A DNA stretch of 64,000 bases from an uncultured Clostridia bacterium (GCA_946550725.1 CAMNQX010000008.1:1-64000), one strand, 5' to 3'. Counted from the first letter of the stretch, positions 7,521 to 16,573 are shown. The notes: generated from the letters alone by a model not told the origin. Made by a program: numbers and translations.

Positions 7521-8780
7521 TCAGTCACCGGAGATGGGCGTGACCTCGTCGGTGGGCTGCGGCTCCAGGGTCGCGGTGGACTGATCCTCCACCTCCGGCT
7601 CCTGCAGGGTGTCCTGAAAGGCGAGCAGCCCTTCGTAGTAGTCCTTGGTGGTGAAGGAATCATACTCCGGCTTCTTCTCCACCACGGCGCTCTCCACCAC
7701 GGCGCTCATCATCTCATTGAACTTGCTCTCCGCGCACTCCTGGCGGCTCTCCTCGCAGTCGGCGTCCAGCCGCAGGATGATGTGGTAGCCGTAGGTGCTC
7801 TCCACCAGCTCGGAGATCTCCCCCACCGCCAAAGCCCGGGTGCCCTCCTCAAATTCCGTCACCATCTCATTCGGCCCAAAGAGGTAACCGTCGGGATAGC
7901 TGGACAGGCCGGAGTCCTCGGAGTTTTCGTTCATCAGCGTGTCGAACTGGGCGGGATCCTCCCGCAGCTTGGCCAAAATGTCCTCCGCCTTGGCCTTCTG
8001 CTCGGCCTTCTTGGCGTCGTCATAATCCTCTCCGGTGTCCGGGTCCTTGGTGAGCAGCAAAATGTGCTTGGCCCGCAGGAGGCCGGTCTCCTCCACATAC
8101 GCCGCCACGTCCTCGTCGGTCAGCGCCTCCGCCCCGCCGGCGGTCAACAGCTTCTGGGTGTAGGTCTCCTCCAGCTTGGTAAAGAGGGCGGAGGTCAGGT
8201 CCAGTCCAAAAGAGGTCTCGTCGCTGATGTTCATGCCCTGGAGCTGGTAGGCGTACTTCGCCTCGCTCCCCGCGCTCTCGATGTTGCTCTCCCGCTGCTG
8301 GCGCAGCTCGGCCAGGTCCTCGTCGTCCAGGGTGACGCCATTCCGCGCCGCCGCCTCCGGGGTCACGGCGATGAGCACCGCGTTCTGGTAGGCGATCTCC
8401 TTGAGCTGTTCGCCCCAGGTGGTACCGTCGGAATCCACAGCCTCATCCAAATTGAGGCTGCTGCCGTACATGCTCATCATCATGTCATAATAGGAGGTCA
8501 TGTTCCCCAGCCAGTAGAGATATTCCTCGGCGGTCACGTCCGCGCCGTTGACGGTGAGCAGCACCGTGTCGTTGGGGAAGCCCAGCACCTCCTGGGCTAC
8601 GTCGGTGGCATTGTTGGGCAGGAAGTCGATCCCCAGGTCCACCGGCTGGGTAGGTGCCGCAGTGGGCGAAGCGGTGGGCGTCTCGGTGGGCGCGGCCTCC
8701 TTTGGCCCGCAGGCAGATAGGGTAAACGCCAGGATCAAAGTCAGCGCCAGGACCAGCGCTCTGCGAAATTGCATTTTCAT
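7521..8780 (-). CDS. PrsA/parvulin-type foldase lipoprotein
   Basis: A 419-residue exported lipoprotein: a hydrophobic signal ending in LSAC (Cys about residue 22), a Thr/Pro-rich linker, a SurA-N-like helical chaperone region, and a parvulin peptidyl-prolyl isomerase domain at about residues 250-355 ('AKHILLLTKDPDTGEDYDD', then 'SSYPDGYLFGPNEMV' and 'YGYHIILRL'). It probably assists folding of secreted proteins outside the membrane. ATG at 8780 follows GGAGG by 6 nt. It lies between the YitT and YgfK-like genes on the same strand with short gaps. A second parvulin protein, fused to SLH domains, is encoded at 38130. Confidence 0.85.
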   Translation of the reverse strand: MKMQFRRALVLALTLILAFTLSACGPKEAAPTETPTASPTAAPTQPVDLGIDFLPNNATDVAQEVLGFPNDTVLLTVNGADVTAEEYLYWLGNMTSYYDMMMSMYGSSLNLDEAVDSDGTTWGEQLKEIAYQNAVLIAVTPEAAARNGVTLDDEDLAELRQQRESNIESAGSEAKYAYQLQGMNISDETSFGLDLTSALFTKLEETYTQKLLTAGGAEALTDEDVAAYVEETGLLRAKHILLLTKDPDTGEDYDDAKKAEQKAKAEDILAKLREDPAQFDTLMNENSEDSGLSSYPDGYLFGPNEMVTEFEEGTRALAVGEISELVESTYGYHIILRLDADCEESRQECAESKFNEMMSAVVESAVVEKKPEYDSFTTKDYYEGLLAFQDTLQEPEVEDQSTATLEPQPTDEVTPISGD

Positions 8781-8863
8781 AATAGCCTCCTTGATGGTCA
8801 AGCCTTCCGTTCGTTCCCATCTTACCACGCCTTGGGGCGAAAGACAAGTAAACGGTTTGTAAA

Positions 8864-9742
8864 TTATGCCCGCAAAAACCCTTTTCCGAATATCTCGCTG
8901 GAATTGGTGATGAGGAAAAAGGCGTGGGCGTCAATGTCCTTCACCCGCTGGCGGAGATACACCGCCTGAGCGCGGCTGAGCGCCGTCAAAATGACCCAGT
9001 GGTCGTCATTGGTGTACGCGCCCTTTCCCTTCCACACCGTTGCCCCCCGCTTGAGGGTATGGGTGATCACGTCGCAGACCTCGTCGGGCTTGGTGGTGAT
9101 GACGGTGAAGCTCTTTTTTCGGTTCAGGGACTCGATCACCGTGTCCACCAGGGTGGATTTCAGCACCAGGCCCAGGATGGAAAACAGCCCCGTGGCGGCG
9201 TCGAACACCAAAAGGGTGCTGGCGGCGATGAGCACGTCGCTGCACAGCAGGGCCATCCCCGTGTCCATGGCGGTGTACTTCTTCAAAATCAGCGCGGCGA
9301 TGTCCGTGCCTCCGGTGGAGGCGCCGATGTTGAACAAAATGCCCGACCCCAGAGCAGGCAGCAGCACCGCAAAGAAAAGCTCCAGCAGGGGCTGGTCAGT
9401 GAGGGGCGCCTCCAGCGGCCACGCCCGCTCGAAAAGCTCCAACAGCCCGGAAAACAGCAGCGAGCAGTACACCGTTTTCACCGCGAACTTCCCCCGCAGG
9501 ACGGTGAAGCCCAGGATCAAAAACAAAATGTTGATGATGGTCACGATATTACCAGGGGTAAAGCTGGGGATCACCGCCCCCAGCACCACGCCCAGGCCGG
9601 ACACCCCGCCGGTGGAAAAGTGGTTGGGGAACTTGAAGCAGTAGACCCCCAACGACACCAGCGCCGTGCCCAGGGTCATCAGCGCCCACACCTTCAGCGT
9701 ACCCTTCCAGTCCCTCAGTGCCTCTTGGATGCTCTCTTTCAT
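8864..9742 (-). CDS. YitT family membrane protein (DUF2179)
   Basis: A 292-residue protein with five to six membrane segments in the first 200 residues and a C-terminal cytosolic DUF2179 domain ('FTVITTKPDEVCDVITHTLKRG' region, split here by its motif). Conserved family signatures include 'NHFSTGGVSGLG' and 'GASTGGTDI'. The molecular role of the family is not established. AAGGAGAG precedes the ATG. It starts 18 nt after the GH18 gene on the same strand, so the two are probably co-transcribed. Confidence 0.85.
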   Translation of the reverse strand: MKESIQEALRDWKGTLKVWALMTLGTALVSLGVYCFKFPNHFSTGGVSGLGVVLGAVIPSFTPGNIVTIINILFLILGFTVLRGKFAVKTVYCSLLFSGLLELFERAWPLEAPLTDQPLLELFFAVLLPALGSGILFNIGASTGGTDIAALILKKYTAMDTGMALLCSDVLIAASTLLVFDAATGLFSILGLVLKSTLVDTVIESLNRKKSFTVITTKPDEVCDVITHTLKRGATVWKGKGAYTNDDHWVILTALSRAQAVYLRQRVKDIDAHAFFLITNSSEIFGKGFLRA

Positions 9743-9760
9743 CTCTCTGTCTCTCCTTTG

Positions 9761-10945
9761 TTACCCCTTGGCCTTCTCCAGGATCACGCTCCACACGTCG
9801 TAAGGCTCCCCGTCGGGTACCGCCCCCAGCCGCCAGAGGCTCAGCCCGGTCACGCCGTATTTCAGCGCCGTGTCTATTTTGGCCGCCACGCTCTCCGGCG
9901 ATTCGTACCACACCTTATATCGTCGGCCCTCCTCGTCGTGGTAGAACACATAGCTTGAGGCGGAAAGCTCGTCCCAGCAGACCTCCGCGTCGGGCTGGGC
10001 CAGCCGCTTGGCCAGCGTCTGCACCCCGGGGTTGTAGAGCTTGTCCCCCTTTAAAAGGTCCGCGTCCTCCTCCACCTCTACCCCCACCGTGGCAAAGGAG
10101 ATGGCCAGGGCGATCTTGGACACGTCCGCCACTCCCGTTTCCGGATCGGTGATGTTCCAAAGAGCCTCCTCCACCCGGGGCAGGGGCGCCAGCGGCGTGT
10201 AGGTGTCCTCGGTGCCCACCGCCCCGGCAGGCACTGCCTGCCACTGGTAGTCGTGGGCCATGAGGATGACCTTGTCGCAGCTCTCCCCCAGCGCGTGGTA
10301 GTCGTAGCCGTGATACCACGTATCCGGGGGCACGGCCACGTAAAGGGTCTTGTCCGCAGGGAGCTGGTCCCGCAAAAGGGTCATGAAGGCGGTAAAGTCG
10401 TCCCGGTACTCCCCGGAAACCAATCCCTCGAAGTCGATGGTGAGGCCGGTGTACCTCTCTGCCGCGGTCACCAGCGCGTCCACCGCCGCCTCTCGGTAGG
10501 CTTCCGAGATCACGGTGACCAGCACGTTGCTCTCGGTGCCGTCCGGGAGGGTGGTCCTGTTCTGCTGGGAGGTGAACACGCTGAGGGGATAGTCTACCCC
10601 CTGTTTTTCCAGCGTATCCAACACTTTCTCACTGCCCTGTGGGACTACCCAGCCGTTGCCCCCCTCCGAGGTGGTGTTGACCCACGGCCCCCGCTCGCCG
10701 TCAAAGCACATCCGCGCCCAGCCCAGGCTCACCGCGTCCATCTGTTCCGTCAGGCCGATCTGCCCATAGGCGGAGATGGCGTAAAACCCGTGGAGCCAGG
10801 TGAGCTTCTCCGCCGGGGTGGGGGTGGGCCGCGCCGTGACCGGCGGCATGGTGGGCGGCGGCGCGGGCCGTATGCTCTCAGGCAGCCCACAGCCGCACAG
10901 CAGGCAAAGGGCCAACGCAAGGGCGCATATTTTCTTTCTCTTCAT
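9761..10945 (-). CDS. GH18-family lipoprotein (SleL/YaaH-like hydrolase)
   Basis: A 394-residue lipoprotein with lipobox LLCGC (Cys about residue 18), a Pro/Thr-rich spacer and a glycoside hydrolase 18 barrel. The catalytic strand reads 'GLTIDFEG', matching the Asp-x-Glu arrangement of spore-associated GH18 enzymes, and 'VILMAHDYQW' and 'GLSLWRLG' fit later barrel strands. No LysM domains are present, unlike SleL. A cell-wall or spore-cortex N-acetylglucosaminidase role is likely, but the substrate is inferred. The start is ATG 10945 after GAGGTG; the longer frame upstream only translates an intergenic repeat. Confidence 0.8.
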   Translation of the reverse strand: MKRKKICALALALCLLCGCGLPESIRPAPPPTMPPVTARPTPTPAEKLTWLHGFYAISAYGQIGLTEQMDAVSLGWARMCFDGERGPWVNTTSEGGNGWVVPQGSEKVLDTLEKQGVDYPLSVFTSQQNRTTLPDGTESNVLVTVISEAYREAAVDALVTAAERYTGLTIDFEGLVSGEYRDDFTAFMTLLRDQLPADKTLYVAVPPDTWYHGYDYHALGESCDKVILMAHDYQWQAVPAGAVGTEDTYTPLAPLPRVEEALWNITDPETGVADVSKIALAISFATVGVEVEEDADLLKGDKLYNPGVQTLAKRLAQPDAEVCWDELSASSYVFYHDEEGRRYKVWYESPESVAAKIDTALKYGVTGLSLWRLGAVPDGEPYDVWSVILEKAKG

Positions 10946-10977
10946 GGGTTCACCTCGTTTATTTTGGCGCGCCGGGG

Positions 10978-11033
10978 GCGATGCGTGCCAGTGGCACGCG
11001 TCCCATCGCACGACCGAGCCGGCAGGCGAGACC
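10978..11033 (+). repeat. Intergenic module B, copy 1
   Basis: A 56-nt block beginning GCGATGCGTGCCAGTGGCAC and ending GGCAGGCGAGACC. Nearly the same block is at 54674-54729, and an inverted, diverged copy is at about 16743-16792. It contains an internal hairpin (GCGATG with CATCGC, and CGTGCCA with TGGCACG). It lies 32 bp upstream of the GH18 start, so it may fall in that gene's leader. Confidence 0.8.
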
Positions 11034-11119
11034 GTCGCGCCCTACGGAAACGTGATCGCGTCTTTCGGCGGCGCGTCTGGGAAGCCGCGCCCTACCAAAA
11101 ACGTGGGTGCGTCTTTCGT

Positions 11120-11145
11120 GGGCCGATGAAGACATCGGCCCCTAC
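11120..11145 (+). repeat. Hairpin repeat family A, plus-oriented copy
   Basis: Stem GGGCCGATG with CATCGGCCC around a short loop, ending in CCCCTAC. The oppositely oriented partner is at 11172-11198, so the conserved CTAC/GTAG ends face each other. The pair lies just downstream of mfd. Confidence 0.85.
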
Positions 11146-11171
11146 GAGGGCAACAAACGATCCGGTAGAAC

Positions 11172-11198
11172 GTAGGGGACGCTGTCCTCAGCGTCCCG
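11172..11198 (-). repeat. Hairpin repeat family A, minus-oriented copy
   Basis: Plus-strand reading begins GTAGGGGACGCTG and ends CAGCGTCCCG. Read in the family orientation, the stem is GGGACGCTG with CAGCGTCCC around loop AGGA. Compared with the copy at 11120 the stem bases differ on both arms while pairing is kept. It ends 9 bp past the mfd stop and could serve as its terminator. Confidence 0.85.
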
Positions 11199-11207
11199 CC
11201 CGCACCG

Positions 11208-14200
11208 TCACCCCGCCGTCTTAGAATAATCTTCCACCAGCTTCGCTCCCCACCTGAGGGGGTCCTCCCCCCGCTTGAGCCGCAGGGTAAGACAGGGCTT
11301 CTCCCCCGGGGCGAACCGCACCCGGGTCTGGTACTTCTCTCCGCTGCACAGCTTGGACAGCCGCTGGAGGTCCACCTCTGCCAGAGAGAACACCACCGTT
11401 TGGCCCTTTTGCGTAATTTCCGAAATGCCGTTTTGGGCCGCCACCGCCCGCATGAGGGCCACGGCGATGAGGTTGTTGACCTGCCGGGGCGGGTCGCCAT
11501 AGCGGTCGATCAGCTCGTCGGTGAGGTCGTCCGCCTCCTCCTCGCTTCTTATGGCGGCAATACGGCGGTAGAGGTCCATGCGCTGCTCCGCCTGGGGCAC
11601 ATAGCGGTCTGGGATAGCGGCGGCGACGTTCAGGTCGGCGGCGCACTCGGTCTTTGCCGCCGGGGCTTCCCCCCGCTCCTCCAAAACTGCCTCTTCCAGG
11701 AGCTGAAGGTACATATCATACCCTACGCTCACCATAAAGCCCGACTGTTCGGGACCTAAAATGTTCCCCGCGCCGCGAATTTCCAGGTCCCGCATGGCGA
11801 TCTTGAACCCGGAGCCGAACTCGGCGAATTCCCGGATGGCGGACAGCCGCTTGGCGGCGGTCTGGTCCAGCACCTTGCCTTTTTTATAGGTAAGGTACGC
11901 CACCGCCCGGCGGCTGGAGCGGCCCACCCGCCCGCGGATCTGGTGGAGCTGGGCCAGGCCCAGGTTGTCGGCGTTTTCAATGATGAGGGTGTTCACGTTG
12001 GGCACGTCGATGCCCGTTTCAATAATGGTGGTACACACCAGCACGTCCACGTTTCCCTCGGAGAGGTCGGTCATGACGTTGTTGATCTCCTCCTGGGTCA
12101 TGCGCCCGTGGGCCACGGCGATGGAGATGCTGTCCCCCAGCTGCTCATGGAGCCGCTGGGCGCACCGGGCGATGGTGTCGATGCGGTTGTGGAGGTAGTA
12201 GACCTGACCGCCCCGCTCCACCTCCCGGCGGATGGCGTCGGCGATGATGGGCCAGTCGTGCTCCAGGACGTAGGTCTGCACCGGTTGGCGGTCGGAGGGC
12301 GGCTCTTCCAATGTGGACATATCCCGGATGCCCGAAAGGGCCATGTTCAGCGTCCTGGGAATGGGAGTGGCGGACAGGGTGAGCACGTCCACCTGGCGGC
12401 AAAGCTCCTTCAGCTTTTCCTTGTGGGTGACGCCGAACCGCTGTTCCTCGTCCACCACCAACAGTCCCAGGTCCTTGAACTCCACGTCCTTTTGGAGCAG
12501 ACGGTGGGTGCCCACCAGCAGGTCCACCCGCCCGTCCCTCAAATTTTGCAGCACGTCCCGGGTCTGGGCGGTAGTGTTGAACCGGGAAAGGCTGGCGATG
12601 TTCACGGGATACTTGGCAAACCGGGCCTTGGCGGTCAAAAAGTGCTGCCGGGCCAGCACGGTGGTGGGCACCAGGATGGCCGCCTGCTTGCCGTCCAGCA
12701 CGCACTTCATAATAGCCCGGAAGGCCACCTCCGTCTTGCCGTAGCCCACGTCGCCGCACAGCAGCCGGTCCATGGGCTGGGGCTTTTCCATGTCCTTTTT
12801 GATCTCCGCGATGCACCGGAGTTGATCCTCCGTCTCGGTGTAGGCGAACTGGTCCTCGAACTCCTTCTGCCACGGGGAATCCGGCGAAAAGGCGAAGCCG
12901 GGGAGCCGCTGGCGCTGGGCGTAGAGCTGCACCAGCCCCTTCGCCAGCTCCGCCACCGCCCCCTTGGCCTTGGATTTGGCCCGCTCCCAGTCGCCGCCGC
13001 CCAGACGGGAGAGCTTGTGGTTGGCCCCGTCCTCCCCGCCGCCAATATATTTGTTTACCAGGTCCAGCTGGGTAATGGGGACATAGAGCACGTCGGTCCC
13101 CGCATAGGCGATCTTCATGTACTCCTTGTCCACCTCGTCCACCCGCATCTTGGCCAGCTCCACGAAGCGGCCGATGCCGTACTGGCTGTGCACCACCAGG
13201 TCGCCGGGGCGCAGGTCGGCGTAGGAGTTGAGCTTCTGGCGGTTGGACTTGTCCTTGACGTGCCGCCGCTTCTTTTTTGTCGGGGCGGTGGAGCCTTGGG
13301 TGAGGATGGCCACCTTCAGATCCGGGTACTCCACCCCGGCGGTCAGCCCGCCCACGCAGATCACCGCCTGCCCCGGCCCGGGGAGGTCGTGGAGGGCGAA
13401 GTCCACCGCCGCGCGCACCTTCTCCTCCCGCAGGAGGCTTTGGAGGTTCAACGCCCGCTGTTCGCTGGCCACCAGCACCGTGACGGCGTAGCCCGCGCGC
13501 TGATAGTGGCCCAGGTCGGAAACGGCGGTCTCCAGACTGCCGCCGAAGGAGGGCAGCTGCTTTGCCATAATGGACAGCAGGGTCTTGGGACGGCTGGGGT
13601 AGCTGGACACGGCGAAGGAGTCCAGATACACCACCGGCCAGTCCTCCAGCCGCGCGGTCAACTCCTCCATCCGCCGGGCGTATGCCCCCGGCTTAGGGCC
13701 CAGCCGCTCTTTTTCAATCAGCGTCTTCACGTCCTCGTCCAGCTGCCAGAGGTAGTGCTCCCCCCGCTCGGACACCCGCCCACTCTCGCTGAGCAGCACC
13801 ACCGCGTCGGGAGGAAAATAGTCCGCCGCAGTGGCCATCTGGGGGTAGATCTCCGGCAGATGGAGGTCGCCCCCCAGGGCGTCGGGGTCACCGGACAGCC
13901 CAGGCAGCACCTCCCCCGCCGGGAGGATGACCGCCTCGTTCAGAGTCTCCGTCCGCCGCTGGCTCATGGGGTCAAAGAGGCCCATGGAGTCAATGTCCGT
14001 GTCCCAATACTCTATCCGCACCGGGCGGTCGTAGGCGGGAGAAAACACGTCCAAAATCCCGCCCCGCTGGGCGAACTGGCCCACGCCCTCCACCTGCTCA
14101 CAGCGGCTGTAGCCACACGCCGCCAGCCGCGCCGTTACCTCCTCCAAGGAAATGGGCGTTTTCGGAGAGAGGGTGAAGGAGGCTTTGTCCAGCAGCGCCG

Positions 14201-14588
14201 GGGGGATGGTGCGCTGGAGCAGGGCCTCCACCGTGGCCACCGCCACGTTGGCCTCCCCCGCCAGCATGGCGCGGAAGGCGGCCAACCGCTTGTGCTCCCA
14301 CTGCTTGGAGGAATAGCCGTCGTAGAAGGAAAACTCCCTGGCGGTGAGCCGGGTGACCTTCTCCCCCGTCAGCGCCTCCAGGTCCCGCTCCAGCCGGTCC
14401 CCCTCCTCCTCGTCGGCGCAAACCATCACAATGGGCCGCCCCGTCTCCGTCCGCACCCCGGCGGCAAAGTGGGCACGGTGGACGGGAGCCAGCCCGGAAA
14501 CGGCGGCGGGACAACGGCCCGAGTCGATGGCGGCGATGACCCGCTTGAACTCAGGAAGGTCATGCAAAATGGTCGTTAGCTTTTTCAT
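11208..14588 (-). CDS. mfd: Transcription-repair coupling factor Mfd
   Basis: A 1126-residue ATP-dependent translocase that removes stalled RNA polymerase at DNA lesions and recruits UvrA. In order: UvrB-like N-terminal modules, the RNA-polymerase-interacting domain (about 470-560, 'GDLVVHSQYGIGRFVELAKM'), the RecG-like motor with Walker A 'GDVGYGKTEVAF', box DEEQRFG and 'SATPIPRTLNMAL', the TRG region after 'QLHQIRGRVGRS', and a C-terminal D7 domain. Length is normal (about 1150). ATG 14588 follows AAGGAGGTGG. It is downstream of pth, as in Bacillus, with hairpin repeats in the gap. Confidence 0.96.
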   Translation of the reverse strand: MKKLTTILHDLPEFKRVIAAIDSGRCPAAVSGLAPVHRAHFAAGVRTETGRPIVMVCADEEEGDRLERDLEALTGEKVTRLTAREFSFYDGYSSKQWEHKRLAAFRAMLAGEANVAVATVEALLQRTIPPALLDKASFTLSPKTPISLEEVTARLAACGYSRCEQVEGVGQFAQRGGILDVFSPAYDRPVRIEYWDTDIDSMGLFDPMSQRRTETLNEAVILPAGEVLPGLSGDPDALGGDLHLPEIYPQMATAADYFPPDAVVLLSESGRVSERGEHYLWQLDEDVKTLIEKERLGPKPGAYARRMEELTARLEDWPVVYLDSFAVSSYPSRPKTLLSIMAKQLPSFGGSLETAVSDLGHYQRAGYAVTVLVASEQRALNLQSLLREEKVRAAVDFALHDLPGPGQAVICVGGLTAGVEYPDLKVAILTQGSTAPTKKKRRHVKDKSNRQKLNSYADLRPGDLVVHSQYGIGRFVELAKMRVDEVDKEYMKIAYAGTDVLYVPITQLDLVNKYIGGGEDGANHKLSRLGGGDWERAKSKAKGAVAELAKGLVQLYAQRQRLPGFAFSPDSPWQKEFEDQFAYTETEDQLRCIAEIKKDMEKPQPMDRLLCGDVGYGKTEVAFRAIMKCVLDGKQAAILVPTTVLARQHFLTAKARFAKYPVNIASLSRFNTTAQTRDVLQNLRDGRVDLLVGTHRLLQKDVEFKDLGLLVVDEEQRFGVTHKEKLKELCRQVDVLTLSATPIPRTLNMALSGIRDMSTLEEPPSDRQPVQTYVLEHDWPIIADAIRREVERGGQVYYLHNRIDTIARCAQRLHEQLGDSISIAVAHGRMTQEEINNVMTDLSEGNVDVLVCTTIIETGIDVPNVNTLIIENADNLGLAQLHQIRGRVGRSSRRAVAYLTYKKGKVLDQTAAKRLSAIREFAEFGSGFKIAMRDLEIRGAGNILGPEQSGFMVSVGYDMYLQLLEEAVLEERGEAPAAKTECAADLNVAAAIPDRYVPQAEQRMDLYRRIAAIRSEEEADDLTDELIDRYGDPPRQVNNLIAVALMRAVAAQNGISEITQKGQTVVFSLAEVDLQRLSKLCSGEKYQTRVRFAPGEKPCLTLRLKRGEDPLRWGAKLVEDYSKTAG

Positions 14589-14608
14589 CGTCCCACCTCC
14601 TTCCGTTC

Positions 14609-14733
14609 GGGCGCACACTGTGCGCCCCTACGCTCTACGTATGGACCTTGTACCGTTCTGTAGGGGCGGCTGTCCCCAGCCGCCCGCCCAGTACGGGACC
14701 ACGTGACGGGCCGATGCGGACATCGGCCCCTAC
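14609..14733. repeat. Three family-A type hairpins between pth and mfd
   Basis: Three units: a short variant at 14609-14631 (GGGCGCACA pairing with TGTGCGCCC, then CTAC), a minus-oriented unit at 14660-14686 (GTAGGGGCGGCTG to CAGCCGCCCG), and a plus-oriented unit at 14707-14733 (CGGGCCGATG, loop CGGA, CATCGGCCCCTAC). Here the last two face outward, so GTAGGGG and CCCCTAC form the ends of a 74-bp block. They lie in the pth-mfd gap, in the probable mfd leader. Confidence 0.85.
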
Positions 14734-14748
14734 ACAAGCTAGTCTCTA

Positions 14749-14779
14749 TTAGCCTAATGGCTAATAGCCATTAGGCTAA
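14749..14779. repeat. 31-bp palindrome over the pth stop codon
   Basis: Perfect 15-bp arms (14749-14763 and 14765-14779) flank a single central base. The pth TAG stop (14778-14776) lies inside one arm. Unlike all other hairpins in the window it is A+T-rich (repeats of TAATGG/CCATTA). It may be a terminator or attenuator within the pth-mfd unit. Confidence 0.85.
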
Positions 14780-15372
14780 CGCCGGTTGATCTGCTCGCTG
14801 GCCCGCTCCACGCCCTTTTCCAAAATGACGGGGATGGCCTTGGCAGCCCGCTTCACCGCGTCGGCCACGGCCTTCGCGTCCTCTCCGGCGGGGCGGGAGA
14901 GCACCCAGTCGGCCAGGTCGTAGTCCGGGTGGGGCTTGCCTCCCACACCGACCCGCAGGCGGGGATATTCCTCGCTGCCCAAATGCTGCTGGATGCTTTT
15001 CAGGCCGTTATGCCCACCGGCGGAGCCTTGGGCGCGCAGACGAAGCTTGCCCGGGGGCAGCGCGATGTCGTCGCACACCACCAGCACCCGCTGGGGCGGC
15101 AGCTTATAAAACCGCGCCGCCTCTCCCACGGCCTCCCCGGAGAGGTTCATATAGGTCACCGGCTTCATGAGCATGGCCTTCTGTCCGCCTACGGTGCAGG
15201 TGTGGGTCAGGGCCTTGAACTTCAGCCGCTGGATGGGTATGTCCAGCTCCTCCGCCAGCTCGTCCGCCACGTCCCAGGCCACGTTGTGCCGGGTGTGCTC
15301 ATACTGCTCGCCTGGGTTGCCCAGAAAGACGATGAGCCACTCCACCCCGGCGGACTTTTTTCCGAAAAACAT
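14776..15372 (-). CDS. pth: Peptidyl-tRNA hydrolase
   Basis: A 198-residue enzyme that releases tRNA from stalled peptidyl-tRNA. Family motifs are intact: 'FLGNPGEQYEHTRHN' (catalytic His), 'KPVTYMNLSGEAV', 'VCDDIALPPGKLRLR' (catalytic Asp) and 'GSAGGHNGLKSI'. The start ATG 15372 has GGGGTG upstream; it adds about ten residues before the canonical beginning, and the longer upstream frame is not supported. It belongs to the glmU-prs-pth-mfd series. The stop codon is embedded in a palindrome. Confidence 0.95.
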   Translation of the reverse strand: MFFGKKSAGVEWLIVFLGNPGEQYEHTRHNVAWDVADELAEELDIPIQRLKFKALTHTCTVGGQKAMLMKPVTYMNLSGEAVGEAARFYKLPPQRVLVVCDDIALPPGKLRLRAQGSAGGHNGLKSIQQHLGSEEYPRLRVGVGGKPHPDYDLADWVLSRPAGEDAKAVADAVKRAAKAIPVILEKGVERASEQINRR

Positions 15373-15394
15373 CCTTTCACCCCTTAAACCACCA

Positions 15395-15430
15395 ACGCCC
15401 CACATCCCCAAAGGAGGGGGTGTGGGGTGT
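15395..15430. repeat. Imperfect hairpin upstream of pth
   Basis: Arms of about 15 bp (ACGCCCCACATCCCC and GGGGGTGTGGGGTGT) surround AAAGGA. There is no U-run on either side. It lies about 22 bp before the pth start in the likely pth leader. Confidence 0.6.
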
Positions 15431-15459
15431 TAGAATATGTAGTTACGTGCGGTTTTTCC

Positions 15460-15605
15460 GTAGGGCCCGATGCCCTCATCGGGCCGCGGTCTTTGCATTC
15501 GCGACCGCTGGGCGCGCCGCTTTTCCGGGCGGCTGGGGACAGCCGCCCCTACGGCCTATCAACCCTCTCAGTTCCCTTGTAGGGCCGATGTCCACATCGG
15601 CCCGC
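15460..15605. repeat. Three family-A hairpins between prs and pth
   Basis: Units at 15460-15488 (minus; stem GGCCCGATG with CATCGGGCC), 15526-15552 (plus; GGGCGGCTG, loop GGGA, CAGCCGCCCCTAC) and 15579-15605 (minus; GTAGGGCCGATG to CATCGGCCCGC). The last ends 6 bp from the prs stop. The three stems differ from one another but all pair, and the loop side keeps GGAC or a close variant. They fill most of the 238-bp gap. Confidence 0.82.
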
Positions 15606-15610
15606 TCGCC

Positions 15611-16573
15611 TCAAATAAATAGTTTAGACACCGACACCTCTTGATAAATACGGTCAATGGCCTCGGCGAACATCCCGGCCACGGAGAGGTACTTGATCTT
15701 CTCGGAGTGGGCGTTGCCCTCCCGGTGAGGCACGGTGTCCAGGAACATGGCCTCCTTGATGACGCTCTTTTCGATACGCTCCACAGCGGGGCCGGAGAGC
15801 ACGCCGTGGCTGGCGCAGGCGTAGACCTCGGTGGCGCCGCCCAGCTCCACCAGAGCCTGGGCCGCGTTGCACAGGGAGCCGCCGGTGTCCACCATGTCGT
15901 CAAAGAGGATGACCCGCTTGCCCGACACGTCGCCGATGATGTTCATGACCTCGCAGGAGTTGGCCTTGGGGCGGCGCTTGTCCACGATGGCCAGGCCCAT
16001 GCCCAGCTTCTGGGCAAAGGCCCGGGCGCGGGACACGCTGCCCACGTCGGGGGACACCACCACCAGGTCCTCGTGGTCCACCCCAAACTTCTCGGTGTAG
16101 TAGTCCACGAAGATGGGGTTGCCCAGCAGGTTGTCCACGGGAATGTCAAAGAAGCCCTGGATCTGGGAGGCGTGAAGGTCCATGGTGAGCACCCGGTCCG
16201 CGCCGGCGCGCATGATAAGGTTGGCCACCAGCTTGGCGGAGATGGGGTCGCGGGGCTTGGCCTTACGGTCCTGGCGGGCGTAGCCAAAGTAGGGCATCAC
16301 GGCGGTGATCCGCCCGGCGGAGGCCCGCTTGAGGGCGTCGATCATGATGAGCAGCTCCATCAGGTGGTCGTTCACCGGGTAGCAGGTGGACTGCACCACG
16401 AACACGTCCGATCCGCGGACGGTCTCGTAGATGGAAGTGTAACTCTCTCCGTCGGAGAAAGCGCCCACCTCCGCGTTGCCCAGGCTGGTGCCCAGGCGGC
16501 GGCAAATAGCTTCCGCCAGAGGCTTGTTGGCGTTGCCGGAGAAAATTTTGATGTCCTTCCCGTGTGCGATCAT
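15611..16573 (-). CDS. prs: Ribose-phosphate pyrophosphokinase
   Basis: A 320-residue enzyme making PRPP from ribose-5-phosphate and ATP for nucleotide, His and Trp synthesis. It has the N-terminal 'IKIFSGNANKPLAEAI', the flexible-loop region 'YFGYARQDRKAKPRDPIS', the divalent cation site 'TMDLHASQIQGFFDIPVDNL' and the PRPP-binding loop 'VILFDDMVDTGGSL'. Length is standard. ATG 16573 follows GAGAAGGAC. It is downstream of glmU as in Bacillus gcaD-prs, separated by a 289-bp repeat-filled gap. Confidence 0.96.
   Translation of the reverse strand: MIAHGKDIKIFSGNANKPLAEAICRRLGTSLGNAEVGAFSDGESYTSIYETVRGSDVFVVQSTCYPVNDHLMELLIMIDALKRASAGRITAVMPYFGYARQDRKAKPRDPISAKLVANLIMRAGADRVLTMDLHASQIQGFFDIPVDNLLGNPIFVDYYTEKFGVDHEDLVVVSPDVGSVSRARAFAQKLGMGLAIVDKRRPKANSCEVMNIIGDVSGKRVILFDDMVDTGGSLCNAAQALVELGGATEVYACASHGVLSGPAVERIEKSVIKEAMFLDTVPHREGNAHSEKIKYLSVAGMFAEAIDRIYQEVSVSKLFI

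Noticed and set aside
10946-11011. Longer start for the GH18 lipoprotein (adding about 22 residues)
   Set aside because: The extra codons are a reading of intergenic module B and would precede the lipoprotein signal.
11943-14579. An 878-codon plus-strand open frame opposite mfd
   Set aside because: It is rich in His/Gly/Gln/Leu, has no recognisable domain and is exactly antisense to the well-supported mfd; high G+C keeps reverse frames open.
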